Source of the DNA: Galeruca laticollis
Taxonomy: Eukaryota > Arthropoda > Insecta > Coleoptera > Chrysomelidae
DNA: 64,000 bases
Reading direction: 5' to 3'
Assembly (NCBI GenBank): GCA_963921935.1
Contig: OY998176.1
Location: 144,070,305 to 144,134,304 of the forward strand
The position numbers and the translations under genes were made by a program. The notes under the pieces are model-generated. The model saw only the letters and a list, made by a program, of their open reading frames with translations. It made no database searches and was not told where the DNA came from. Every line of letters begins with the position of its first letter. Within the stretch, counting starts at the first letter, position 1. This document shows, piece by piece, positions 46,225-57,297 of the stretch.

Positions 46225-47342
46225 ATGGATAAAATTTTGGAGAAACTAAACACCATTGATGAAAGGAACATTAGAATGGAAGAGAAAATAGATGGAACTA
46301 ACCACCCTAATGAAAGAAAACAAGAAAATAAATATCTTAGAAACAGCTAGACAAACAAGATAAAAGGATAGAAGTCGTAGAAAGAGAACTGAGTAGTAAT
46401 AATTTAGTTATTTATAGAATCAGTGAAGTAACGGATAAAAATACCGAAACCCAAAAGATAAAAGTACAGGAGGTAATTAACCAACTAGGGGTTCAGCTTA
46501 AATTCGAACAAGATATAATAGATATCAGGAGATTAGGAAAGAAAAGGGAAAATTCAACTAGCCCAATGTTGTTAGAAATGGCTAATAAAAGTAAGAAACT
46601 TGAAATGTTAAAATTGGCAAGAAATTTAAAAAATTCGAATTGGAGTCTTAGCGAAGATTTTACAAAATAAATTCGATATCAGAGAACACAACTTTTGGAA
46701 CAAATGAAAATAGCTACGAGTCAAGGCTGCAAAGCTTTGGTCAAATACAGTAAATAAATTTTTAGTGAATGGAAAAGAATATGAACTTAAGGATATGGAA
46801 GGTTGGAAGCAGCAGATAAGTATGCAAACACCAACAGAATTTAGAAAAGCAGGGAGAAGAACAGTAAGTGATAGATCACCTACACAAGAAGAGCATTCTT
46901 CAAAAAACCAGAAACTTTTAAAAAGAAAATAATTTGAAAATAACTGCAATTAAAAAGGAATCACACACTAAGAACGAAAACAAAATTAAAGTAAATGAAG
47001 CCCAAACACTAAATACAAATGGTAGAAAGGAAAAAATAAATTCAAGTGATGGAGAAAAAGCAACTCGGGATCTCTTGGGCAACCAACACAGTGTTAGAGT
47101 ACTACTTTGGAATGTGCAGGGACTTAAAAATCTTAACAATTTTCTCGTTGAAGACTCGCATGTGCAATATGATTTCTTATGTTTATGTGAAACGTGGTAG
47201 GTCACTGATATTGAAGTACCAAATTTTATACGTGATAATTACACTGTTGTTTACTCCAAAGCAATTAGGGAGAAGTCGGTAGGACGCGCAAAAGGAGGCC
47301 TAGCTATATTCTACAAAAACAGTTACAGCTCAAGGCTCCTGA

Positions 47343-47345
<3 letters not shown>
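46225..47345 (+). pseudogene. Non-LTR retrotransposon ORF1 and endonuclease start
   Basis: ORF1-like coiled-coil sequence begins MDKILEKLNTIDERNIRMEE at 46225 and continues through several frames to about 46930 (KEYELKDMEGWKQQ). Next is the start of an apurinic-type endonuclease in ORF2 (HSVRVLLWNVQGLKNLNN, YDFLCLCETW, then GRAKGGLAIFYKN). It is cut at 47345 by a (TA)n tract and the Penelope palindrome. Stops and frame shifts are frequent. The clade cannot be settled without the reverse transcriptase. Confidence 0.65.

Positions 47346-47397
<52 letters not shown>
47346..47397. repeat. (TA)n at the 3' end of the minus-strand Penelope copy
   Basis: About 26 TA units abutting the Penelope 3' end. 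Confidence 0.95.
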
Positions 47398-47400
<3 letters not shown>

Positions 47401-49177
47401 GAAAGCTGAAGGGTAGTGACCGTTGAACATAAAACTGCAAACAATCTAGTAGGGATGCGGTCAATATAGGGCTGATCAAAAGAAAACTATTTTTTGACTA
47501 GTTGAGCTTTCGGAAATTGTTTATTTTCTTCATCGGAACATCTACAATGGACAAAAAAATTTTCAAATTAATAAAGCTGAACAAATATTTGATAAAAACA
47601 CAATTGACTCACCAAAATAAGTTTTGAAAATTATCCATCAAGAACATCACAAGAGTTTTAACAGGAGCAATAAATTAATTAACAAAAATCGAGATAAAAA
47701 CAATTTTCTGACAGTCTAAACATTTAAAATGATCATATCTACAATATCATGTAGAAATGTAAACACTTTGAACTAACACAACAATTAAAATACAGTGAGA
47801 ATGAATATTGAAAACGATATACCAAGGGAGAAAGGTATCTATTTCAAAGTTAGTAATTATTGGTTTTTGTCACGAAACAAAAAGAAGACCAATTCTTCTA
47901 ATGATATTATTAGCAGATTAGATATCGAATATATTCATACAGTGATGATATGAATTGGTGTTGTAAAATAATATACAGGGTGATATATAAATGTTGAAGT
48001 CAAGAAATGAAATAACTTAGTTATTCTACAAAGTTAATAGATAGGTATAGATTTTGCTAAGTCCATCAAGATCAGACTTTTTGTTTAGACAGTTATTTAA
48101 ATTTCTATGTATGTGACACATCTCAAGAAAAAGTCTCTTATTGTAATTTTTCTCCCTTGCAAGTATTTTAGTATTATCAAAACTCATAGTATGTTTACCA
48201 TCAATAACGTGTTCCGCCAAAGAACAAGACAACTTTCCAGTATTACAGTCGCTCTTATGTGAAGTCAGTCTCCCAGATAAACATCTAGAAGTCTGGCCTA
48301 TATAAATTTAATCACATTCGTTACAAGGAATGCTGTAAACTAGATTAGACATCTCCCCTAAGCCCAACCTTGACTTGACCTTAGTGTAAAGTTGTTAATC
48401 GTAAATAAATTATAGGTTGCAACCTTAACAGTAGTTGAACCCTTCAGAACTTTAAGCAGGTCAGGTGTTAAACCAGGTATGTATGGTAGTGAACCAAAAT
48501 ACAAATCTGTACTGTGGGCTGAATCAGATACAACATCTTTATTTTTAATAAAAATTGTCGGAGTGTTGTTTAAAAATTTGTTTATCATACTTCGAGGGTA
48601 TGAGTTTTGAAATAAAATGTTTTTCAATGCAATTAGATCATTATTTAGGAAATCTGGATGAGATAATTTCCTCACCCTATCCCGAAGGGAGAGAATTAAA
48701 TTTGTTTTCATTTTGGGAGGATGACATGACCAATAACTGATAAATCCATTACTATATATTGGTTTTCTATACCAAGAAGTTCTTATAATATTATCATCTC
48801 CCCTATGCACTTTCATGTCTAGAAACGGTAAAATGCCATTTTCTTCTTTCTCGACAGTAAATTGTAAGTTCTCATTATAAGAGTTGAACAAATTCAATGT
48901 AGATTGCACTCTATCATTAGGAAGGGCGAGAATCAAATCATCCACATACCTTTTGACGAAAGGAATTGGAAAACTTAAAGAATCAATAGAATGCTCAATG
49001 AGGTCATCCGAAACGAAATTAACTAATATTGGTGATATAGTGGACCCCATTGGGGTGCCAAAAATCTGTTTATAAAATTTATCATTGAAAACGAAAACGT
49101 TAGAATCAAAAACAAATTGAAGTGCCTCCTTGAAAGCTGATAAAGTCAGTGGACAATGAGGTTGAATATCATCCCAT
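47398..49177 (-). pseudogene. Penelope-like element, left arm of palindrome (5'-truncated)
   Basis: The minus strand carries the RT from WDDIQPHCPLTLSAFKEALQ through GTPMGSTISPILVNFVSDDL and FVKRYVDDLILALP (YVDD), then FLDMKVHRGDD. A frameshift near 48390 interrupts the transition to the GIY-YIG domain, whose C-terminus is at 48232-48026 (SLAEHVIDGKHTMSFDN…). The 3' UTR runs to 47398. It is nearly identical to 49714-51458 on the other strand. Its 5' end is broken inside the RT, next to a 35-bp filler. Confidence 0.85.
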
Positions 49178-49212
49178 TTTGAGTGTAGAGATTTCCTTAG
49201 AGAGCATCCAAA

Positions 49213-50866
49213 TGTATATATAGTAACAAGTGATAAAGGTAATGTCACTGTTGCCATGTATAGAGGGGATTATATAACACGCTCTGAACAACTTTTATCT
49301 GAAACTAAATATTATAAAAACATTCCTAGGAATCCTGTCTGTACATTGCAGCAGAAGGCTAATAAGTTAGTAACCTCATTTGAGAAATCTAAATTAATTC
49401 CTAAGGAGTTGGCTTTTACAATTCAATAATTTAGGTTTTATGCACTGCCTAATATTCATAAGCAGAATTTAGCGATGAGACCTATAATATCATCGCTTGA
49501 CTCTCCTAACGGCCACATTGCACAATATTTAACAGACATTTTGACCAAATCTTATAATTTTGAAAATGATTATAACATTAAAGATTCTTTCATGTTTAGT
49601 AGTTTTATAAATAATCTCGATATTCCAGATGGTTTCGTTCTTGTCAGCTTTGATGTGGTCTCACTTTTTACAAATTTACCCTTAAATGTTATTTTAGACA
49701 GCATTTCAGCACATTGGGATGATATTCAACCTCATTGTCCACTGACTTTATCAGCTTTCAAGGAGGCACTTCAATTTGTTTTTGATTCTAACGTTTTCGT
49801 TTTCAATGATAAATTTTATAAACAGATTTTTGGCACCCCAATGGGGTCCACTATATCACCAATATTAGTTAATTTCGTTTTGGATGACCTCATTGAGCAT
49901 TCTATTGATTCTTTAAGTTTTCCAATTCCTTTCGTCAAAAGGTATGTGGATGATTTGATTCTCGCCCTTCCTAATGATAGAGTGCAATCTACATTGAATT
50001 TGTTCAACTCTTATAATGAGAACTTACTATTTACTGTCGAGAAAGAAGAAAATGGCATTTTACCGTTTCTAGACATGAAAGTGCATAGGGGAGATGATAA
50101 TATTATAAGAACTTCTTGGTATAGAAAACCAATATATAGTAATGGATTTATCAGTTATTGGTCATGTCATCCTCCCAAAATGAAAACAAATTTAATTCTC
50201 TCCCTTCGGGATAGGGTGAGGAAATTATCTCATCCAGATTTCCTAAATAATGATCTAATTGCATTGAAAAACATTTTATTTCAAAACTCATACCCTCGAA
50301 GTATGATAAACAAATTTCTAAACAACACTCCGACAATTTTTATTAAAAATAAAGATGTTGTATCTGATTCAGCCCACAGTACAGATTTGTATTTTGGTTC
50401 ACTACCATACATACCTGGTTTAACACCTGACCTGCTTAAAGTTCTGAAGGGTTCAACTACTGTTAAGGTTGCAACCTATAATTTATTTACGATTAACAAC
50501 CTTTACACTAAGGTCAAGTCAAGGTTGGGCTTAGGGGAGATGTCTAATCTAGTTTACAGCATTCCTTGTAACGAATGTGATCAAATTTATATAGGCCAGA
50601 CTTCTAGATGTTTATCTGGGAGACTGACTTCACATAAGAGCGACTGTAATACTGTAAAGTTGTCTTGTTCTTTGGCGGAACACGTCATTGTTGGTAAACA
50701 TACTATGAGTTTTGATAATACTAAAATACTTGCAAGGGAGAAAAATTACAATAAGAGACTTTTTCTTGAGATGTGTCACATACATAGAAATTTAAATAAC
50801 CGTCTAAACAAAAAGTCTGATCTTGATGGACTTAGCAAAATCTATACCTATCTATTAACTTTGTAG
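49213..50866 (+). pseudogene. Penelope-like element, right arm, nearly full-length RT-GIY-YIG protein
   Basis: Starting near 49213 with TSDKGNVTVAMYRGDY, the reading frame is open apart from one TAA (49427-49429, after ELAFTIQ) and reopens from M at 49475 for 463 codons. Motifs: RPIISSLDSPNGH, LVSFDVVSLFTNLPL (motif A, catalytic D), GTPMGSTISPILVNFV, KRYVDDLILA (YVDD), FLDMKVHR (motif E-like), then the GIY-YIG endonuclease LVYSIPCNECDQIYIGQTSRCLSGRL with HKSDC and AEHVI. It is the best preserved Penelope copy in the window. It lacks the extreme N-terminus and has the one premature stop. 3' UTR to about 51458. Confidence 0.85.
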
Positions 50867-51363
50867 AATAACTAAGTTATTTCATTTCTTGACTTCAACA
50901 TTTATATATCACCCTGTATATTATTTTACAACACCAATTCATATCATCACTCTATGAATATATTCGATATCTAATCTGCTAATAATATCATTAGAAGAAT
51001 TGGTCTTCTTTTTGTTTCCTGACAAAAACCAATAATTACTAACTTTGAAATAGATACCTTTCTCCCTTGGTATATCGTTTTCAATATTCATTCTGACTGT
51101 ATTTTAATTGTTGTGTTAGTTCAAATTTTTCACATTTCTACATGATATTGTAGATATGATCATTTTAAATGTTTAGACTGTCAGAAAATTGTTTTTATCT
51201 CGATTTTTGTTAATTAATTTAATGCTCCTGTTAAAACTCTTGTGATGTTCTTGATGGATAATTTTCAAAACTTATTTTGGTGAGTCAATTGTGTTTTTAT
51301 CAAATATTTGTTCAGCTTTATTAATTTGAAAAATTTTTTGTCCATTGTAGATGTTCTGATGAA

Positions 51364-51402
51364 GGAAATAAACAATTTCCGAAAGCTCAACTAGTCAAAA
51401 AA
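51364..51402 (+). ncRNA. Degenerate hammerhead-like motif in the palindrome Penelope
   Basis: TTCTGATGAAGGAAAT…AATTTCCGAAAGCTCAACTAGTC has CUGAUGA, a 6-bp stem II and GAAA. Stem III would be only about 2 bp and stem I is poor. In the opposite arm (about 47504-47545) the core reads CCGATGA. It is probably a decayed or minimal ribozyme. Confidence 0.4.
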
Positions 51403-51457
51403 TAGTTTTCTTTTGATCAGCCCTATATTGACCGCATCCCTACTAGATTGTTTGCAG

Positions 51458-51458
<1 letters not shown>

Positions 51459-51498
<40 letters not shown>
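51459..51498. repeat. (TA)n at the 3' end of the plus-strand Penelope copy
   Basis: TA tract between the Penelope 3' end and the next inverted-repeat unit. Confidence 0.9.
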
Positions 51499-51500
<2 letters not shown>

Positions 51501-52277
51501 TGGGGATAACGGGGATTTCAGTCCAAGGAATCAACGCGAAGATCTTTTATTTACAAAATGCCGCCATGTTATTTAATGAAGCTAAAGTTCTACATACTGA
51601 ACAAAATATGTCTAAAAGATATTTTCTTGAAATGGTTGAAATCAACAAGGCAAATAATAGTATGAATAAGAAAAGTGACATTGAAAATCTTAGTAATATT
51701 TATAGCTACCTTTTGAATATTGAACAAAATAGATAATTTTTCATTATTTATATGATTATTTCATAAAAATTAAATTCACTTCTATTAAAGTCAAAATATA
51801 AGAAATTATTTGTCAAAGTCATTTTCACAGGTTATAATCTAACCTTATTTCCTTTTCTATTAACGTCAAAAACAAATTATCTGTCAAAGTCATTTTATAA
51901 GGTTATAATCTAACCTCAAATTCAAACTTCATTAAATAATTATAAAGTAACCTAAAAAAAATTAAAATAACTAAGTAACGAACAAACAAATTATGTATCG
52001 ATTTGTCTTATGTGAAATATGACATCAAGTATATTATAATTATATTTATTTTTACATTTACAAATTTTTTAATGATTATTTATATTGAATTTACTTAAAA
52101 TATTTTACATGTAAGTACTTATATTTATTTCTCTATTTTTAAATCATATTTATATTTGTATATGTATTATAGTGCCCTGAAGAAGTGTCAAAAGGACACG
52201 AAAGCTTGGCGGCATTTTGTAAATAAAAGATCTTCGCGTTGATTCCTTGGACTGAAATCCCCGTTATCCCCACCTAT
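51499..52277 (+). mobile_element. Second Penelope family: 3' end flanked by 67-bp inverted repeats
   Basis: GGTGGGGATAACGGGGATTT… (51499-51565) is repeated inverted at 52211-52277. Between them, 51566-51736 encodes a Penelope C-terminus (EAKVLHTEQNMSKRYFLEMV…MNKKSDIENLSNIYSYLLNI) and then AT-rich 3' UTR. Near 52174, CCCTGAAGAAGTGTC…GACACGAAAGC resembles a hammerhead core (CUGANGA, stem II, GAAA) but lacks a clear stem III and cleavage site. Confidence 0.7.
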
Positions 52278-52317
52278 ATAGCATTTTTCAGTCGTTATAT
52301 AAAAAAAAAAAAAAAAT

Positions 52318-52323
<6 letters not shown>

Positions 52324-52376
<53 letters not shown>
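52324..52376. repeat. (TA)n at the 3' end of the third Penelope fragment
   Basis: About 26 TA units adjoining the Penelope 3' end at about 52377. Confidence 0.95.
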
Positions 52377-52379
<3 letters not shown>

Positions 52380-53305
52380 AAAAGGTGATGATTGTCGGGT
52401 ATGCGGTCAGTATAAGAAATAAAACTCTATATTCTCATGCTCAATATTTCGCTATTGTTCAATAGCATCATCAGGAGACACTACAATAATTAAAATATAA
52501 ATAAAATGACAAAGATAGGAACACAAATACTTACAGATGTTAAGAGTCAGTAAGAGTTGTTGTACACCACATTAAGGTACTAACTAGACTAATTGCTAAT
52601 GATTAATTTGTAAAAATGGTTGTGGTGTGAATTGATAAAAACAAGAAACAATTTGAGTTAAAAACAAAACAATAAAATAAATAATCTGAAAAGTATGAAT
52701 AAATGGGGTGGCAAAACAACAATATTAAAATGAATTTAACAGGTGACAATAAATATCACTAAGTTTATTAGTGTCAGATTTGAGGTTGATAGCATCCTTT
52801 TGTTTGTTGATGTGATACATTTCAAAAAATAAATGACTCCTGTATTGGTCAACTTTCTGGAGAATCTCTGTATCGTCATACTTAAACGTATGGCCCGTCT
52901 TTATAAAATGATCCACCACTACACAGTTATTCTTGTCTACTCGACAATCACTTCTATGTTGGGTAATACGGTTTTTTAACCATTGAGAAGTTTGACCAAC
53001 GTAGCATCCCGGACACTGCGAGCAATTTATTTTGTAAATCACGTTGGTTTGTAATAATAAAGGTGTTTTATCTTTAACTTTCGAAAAAAGGAGAGAAATA
53101 GTTGTCAAATTGTATTTGGCAACTCTGAAATTGGTGAACTGTTTGAACAGTGGTAAAATCAATTGAGTTAAATTATTGATGTAAGGAAGTCTTTTGTACA
53201 GAGTAGCCTGTTGATTGAAATTGTCAACCTGACCATCGTAGAAGTCTGTGTTATAAATTAATTTTTTTAAAATATGTTTAGGATAACCGTTATTAACGAA
53301 AATAT

Positions 53306-53310
<5 letters not shown>
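52377..53310 (-). pseudogene. Third Penelope-like family: GIY-YIG end and 3' UTR
   Basis: On the minus strand from about 53305: FVNNGYPKHILKKLIYNTDF (post-RT segment) leads without apparent break into 53162-52725. That part contains LTQLILPLFKQFTNFRVAKY-like sequence and the GIY-YIG signature VIYKINCSQCPGCYVGQTSQ, with HRSDC and VVDHFIKTGH. It ends KLSDIYCHLLNSF and stop. The RT is missing: the 5' side is cut at a (TA)n tract (53311-53380). The 3' UTR includes a hammerhead ribozyme at 52477-52425 and ends at another (TA)n tract. Confidence 0.8.
52425..52477 (-). ncRNA. Type I hammerhead ribozyme of a Penelope-like element
   Basis: Minus-strand RNA 5'-3': stem I strand CUC, the invariant CUGAUGA (52474-52468), stem II GCUAUUG/CAAUAGC with an AA loop (7 bp), invariant GAAA, stem III AUAUU/AAUAU with a 9-base loop, U-A at the cleavage site (H17 = A, 52428), then GAG pairing with CUC. 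Every core nucleotide is present. Hammerheads are known from Penelope-like element repeats, which fits its place in the 3' UTR. Stem I is only 3 bp here, so activity might need a dimer, as proposed for such minimal forms. Confidence 0.82.

Positions 53311-53380
<70 letters not shown>
53311..53380. repeat. (TA)n, 70 bp
   Basis: Long TA tract between the Penelope fragment and the left LTR. Confidence 0.95.
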
Positions 53381-53382
<2 letters not shown>

Positions 53383-55349
53383 AACCAGATATCATAGATA
53401 GTAAGAGAATTAGTTCTATAAAAATATGTTGCTAGTATGAAAATATATGAAAATAATATAATTTAAGAAAACAAGTAAAAAGGAAACACTTTTCTCAATT
53501 TAAACAACATATCAAGTAAAGATGTATTAAATAATTGTCTATAACAATATAATAGATAAAGAAATTACCTCAATAATAACATAAAATATTGAAATTGCCT
53601 AACCAATGTAATGATGTAAATAAAGTTGCCTAAGACGAAGATTATTTTCCATAACATAATCAGCTGTTCATCTGAAATGAAAACAAATATTATTATAGTT
53701 AATTCATTATAATCATTAATTTAAGAATAAAAACAAATACAAATATTGAATAGAATATAATTCAATAGATTTTCATAGATAAACAAATAATGACATATAT
53801 ACAAATGATATATGGTAAATACAATAAACGTTGAATCAATAAATAATAATTTGTTAAAGTTTATTATAAATAATATAATGCAAAGAGTATAGACAAATAA
53901 CATAAGAGAATTTATATTTATAAATAATATGAGTGTAACAGTGATAGACTGTCAATAACAATATTGGATGTTGTACCATTTAAATGTATCTATGTATAAC
54001 CAACTTTAATTTATTTGTATGATAAAAAAAACTCATAGGAACTCTATAAACGAACTAATAATGTAAAAGAGTGTATGCATGAAACTTTTCTAATAAGTGA
54101 AAGAAGTTTTATATAATTTGATTGCAAAGGACAATATTTTATTGGTTATAAAATATGACAGAACAAATTGTGAATCAACAAGTAAACTTTGAAATAGTGA
54201 CCTAAAGAAAAACAAAAGACTGTTTTGTTGAAAAAAGTGGAGAATCGAGGGGACGCTTATGAGAATGGGGAAGCTGGTGTCAAGAAGCGAGGAGTGTGTG
54301 TGATAATGTTCCAGAAATTTCAAGAAATTCCCAGTTTAACACAATTAAAACTATAAAGTACTATAGAAAACAGTCTTATTAATACTCACAGTTAATTATA
54401 TCAAGTTTTTCGACAAGAATCTTCAAAATTTCGCATCATTTTTGGTTTTTGGAGCTTCAGAGGAGTATTCCTGGGGTCCAGAGACATTCATCCCAATTCA
54501 AGAACAACAGGTCAGTGTGTTTAAAATATTATTGGCCAATAATCAGAGTAAAAACTCAAAATACTCAAATAAGTGCTTAATTTCATAAATTAATAAACAT
54601 TTGCGAATATGATCGATCTGAAAAAGAAAGAGAACAGACTTTATATAGTTAATTAATTGCATAAATCGTTAATATTAATAAAAAGGCCGAATTTAAATAA
54701 ATTAAAATATGTACTTACGCCATGTTGTAATCGCATAAATATGGTGCTTGAAATTTTATTAATGTAATAACTATGTCCATCTGTATATAATTCCTATATT
54801 TCTGTCTATGTAGATAACTATTTTCTTTCCACAGCAATTTGTATCATATATATGTATGATATATATATATATATATATAAATTCTTTTATGTGTTTGAAC
54901 CATTCACTTGTCTGCATCGTAAACAAACTATGTTGGTACATGTATAGATGCTTCTTTCGTGTAAGAATTGTTCGTTTTATGCTAAAGCGCATGACTAGTT
55001 TTTTAACGCACGCGCACTGAAGAAATTATCAAAATAAATAAGTAGGTATAATATAACCATAGGCGTCTCAAATTATTTTTATCAAATATAAAATATTTAA
55101 TTTAAAATTAAATCTATTTAAAAATAAAGTGTTTTCTTTTTATTTAAACAAATACAACATTATAAAAAGCCAGGACTCAAAAAGAAAAAGGGTTTCATGC
55201 TCCCGAATTAATAAATATATTATAAATATAACAACTATATAAAAAACAATAACTGAGCTAGCCAAACTAAACAAAAATTCTAAATAATAAACATCTACAT
55301 TTAAAATATTCAAATTAAAATTATATACACTCTCCAAAAATAGTATAAT
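53381..55349 (+). repeat. Left LTR, about 1.97 kb
   Basis: It starts TGAACCAGATATC (possibly ATTGAACC, two bases earlier). It ends at TAGTATAAT just before the primer binding site. It is matched by 61377-62988 for its first 1,570 bp or so. 54952-55349 has no counterpart in the right LTR. Confidence 0.8.
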
Positions 55350-55367
55350 TGGCGCCCAACGTGGGGC
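55350..55367 (+). promoter_or_regulatory. Primer binding site (tRNA-Lys type)
   Basis: TGGCGCCCAACGTGGGGC lies immediately after the left LTR. The TGGCGCCCAACG start complements the 3' end of a tRNA-Lys-like primer used by several insect Ty3/gypsy elements. Confidence 0.8.
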
Positions 55368-55414
55368 GTTGTAAAAATTTTGGTTAAATTTGTAAAATTT
55401 AATACTTAATTAAA

Positions 55415-57286
55415 ATGGCAAAACGAATGATGTTGAGAGATGGAAGGCAGGTAGGAGCAGACAGTGGATCAGAAGAAGAAAGGGAAGAACGAAGTCATGG
55501 TATGGGAGATTACCAAGCGGTATATTTGGAACAGGGACAACAAGTGGAAGGTGATGTACAGGAAGAAAGTATGACAGGAGATGGGGAAGCTGTAGAACAA
55601 GAAGATAGGACACAGGAAATGCAAAGAAGAAGAAGTAGAGATGATCAGATGGACATGATGCAATTTTTGATCAGAATGAAGGAGGTATTAAAAGGAGATA
55701 TTAATAATTTAAATGGAAATATGAATACAATGAGGGGAGATATGAACAAAATGGAGGAGAATATTAGGGAAGATGTGAATGGAAACATGAATAGATTGGA
55801 AAAGAAGATAGAAGAGGTGAAAAATGAAAGTATCCAAGAATTCAGAAAACTTAGGGAAGAAAATGAAGAATGTAGGCAGCAGATAAATAAGGTGAAAGAA
55901 GATATGGTGGAGCAAAACAAACATATACGGATTGAAATTCAAGAAAACGGTATGAAAATTAGAGAGCAGATAGAAAATCAAGTAGTAGAACAAATTCAAG
56001 AAATAGAGAGAGGTATAGAAGAAAAATTACCGGGAACGATCCAAGCTGAAGTTATAAAACAAACAGAATATATAACGAAAGAAATGGAGTATATTAAATT
56101 CAGGGAACAAACAATCGAAGAAATTATGCAAAATTATCAGCAAAACGCGGAACATAAATTTAAGGAATTAGATGTAAAGTTTCAAAAACAAACAGGAACA
56201 TGTGAGGAGAGGAACGAGCACATTGGACAAATATTTCATAAAGGACTGGAAGAAATGAACAGAAAATTACAGGAAAGCATGGAAGAAATTGAATTTAACG
56301 TTAGGAGAAATGGAGGTGGAGTAATCTATACGGGAAACATGGATATCGGAGTAAAGTTTGATGGGAATATAAATACCATTCATCCCAAGGTTTTTATTAA
56401 AATAATTAAAAGTAAACTCAAAGGAATGAGAGATATGATGGAGAAGAAGATTTGTATTAGAGGGATGTTATCTGGACATGCCCTATTATGGTTCTGTAAT
56501 AAGGAAGAAAGCATAAATAATCTGGAAGAATTTGAGAACCAATTCATGAATTATTTTTGGGGTGAAATTCATCAAGCTAATTTTAGGGAAAGATTGTACT
56601 TCGGGAAATTCGATTACAATCGGAATAAAAATTTAAATGCATATGCTATGCCACTCTATAACATGGCACAATATTTGGAACCTGTTATGAAGGAGGAGGA
56701 ATTAGTTTTATATGTCGGGAGACATTTCAATTCCGAAGTCTCAGAAACGATAGCCTTACACAACATAAAAACAATGGACAATTTATCTAGGTATTTGCAA
56801 AGAGTTGAAAGAAGTGTCCAAAATGGAAATGGTTTTCTTAGATATCAAAATGGAAATGGAAATAATAGAAATGATGCACGAATAGAGAATGGAAATGGAC
56901 ATATCAGAAATGATACCCGAAGGGATAATGGAAATATAAGAAGAGATTATAATGAAAATAATGGAAATAGAAGTTATGGAAACAGGAACTTTGATGATAT
57001 ACGATACCAAGGAAATGGGGAACAGAATAGAAATCGAGAGAGGAATAATGGAAACAGATATCCGGAGAACTATAGGAATCATAACAATTTCGAGAGAAGA
57101 AATCAATATAGTAATAATAATAACAATAGAGGAAGAAATTGGCAAAATGGCAGAGAAAACCAAAACAATCCAGAACAAAACAGAAATAGGGAGGATGATA
57201 ATAGGAGACAGGTAAACATGGTTAGACAGGAGATACAGGTAGAAGAGTGTATTCCTAGACAGGATAACATAGCGAATTTTGCTTAA
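55415..57286 (+). CDS. gag of the LTR retrotransposon
   Basis: This 623-codon ORF opens MAKRMMLRDGRQVGADSGSE. The acidic N-terminus (residues 1-80) is followed by a long coiled-coil region (about 85-290, rich in E, K and M). A capsid-like domain then follows (about 295-470: VKFDGNINTIHPKVFIKIIK…LEEFENQFMNYFWGEIHQANF). The C-terminal nucleic-acid-binding tail (475-605) is very rich in N, G and R, with repeated NGNG and NNR motifs. No CCHC knuckle is present, so RNA binding is likely through the basic N/R-rich tail. The protein would form the intracellular particle. The frame is intact. Protease and pol lie in the -1 frame, implying ribosomal frameshifting near 57275-57290. Confidence 0.88.
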   Translation: MAKRMMLRDGRQVGADSGSEEEREERSHGMGDYQAVYLEQGQQVEGDVQEESMTGDGEAVEQEDRTQEMQRRRSRDDQMDMMQFLIRMKEVLKGDINNLNGNMNTMRGDMNKMEENIREDVNGNMNRLEKKIEEVKNESIQEFRKLREENEECRQQINKVKEDMVEQNKHIRIEIQENGMKIREQIENQVVEQIQEIERGIEEKLPGTIQAEVIKQTEYITKEMEYIKFREQTIEEIMQNYQQNAEHKFKELDVKFQKQTGTCEERNEHIGQIFHKGLEEMNRKLQESMEEIEFNVRRNGGGVIYTGNMDIGVKFDGNINTIHPKVFIKIIKSKLKGMRDMMEKKICIRGMLSGHALLWFCNKEESINNLEEFENQFMNYFWGEIHQANFRERLYFGKFDYNRNKNLNAYAMPLYNMAQYLEPVMKEEELVLYVGRHFNSEVSETIALHNIKTMDNLSRYLQRVERSVQNGNGFLRYQNGNGNNRNDARIENGNGHIRNDTRRDNGNIRRDYNENNGNRSYGNRNFDDIRYQGNGEQNRNRERNNGNRYPENYRNHNNFERRNQYSNNNNNRGRNWQNGRENQNNPEQNRNREDDNRRQVNMVRQEIQVEECIPRQDNIANFA

Positions 57287-57297
57287 ACCGTCCTTAC

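Larger units (their letters stand above)
47398..51458. repeat. 4-kb head-to-head Penelope palindrome
   Basis: Arms 47398-49177 (-) and 49714-51458 (+) are near-identical reverse complements of about 1.75 kb. They are separated by about 540 bp that belong mainly to the 5' part of the + copy. Both outer ends abut (TA)n. Confidence 0.9.

Noticed and set aside
56783..57178. 131-codon hydrophobic minus-strand ORF
   Set aside because: It is the antisense of the Asn/Arg-rich gag tail, a codon-composition artefact.
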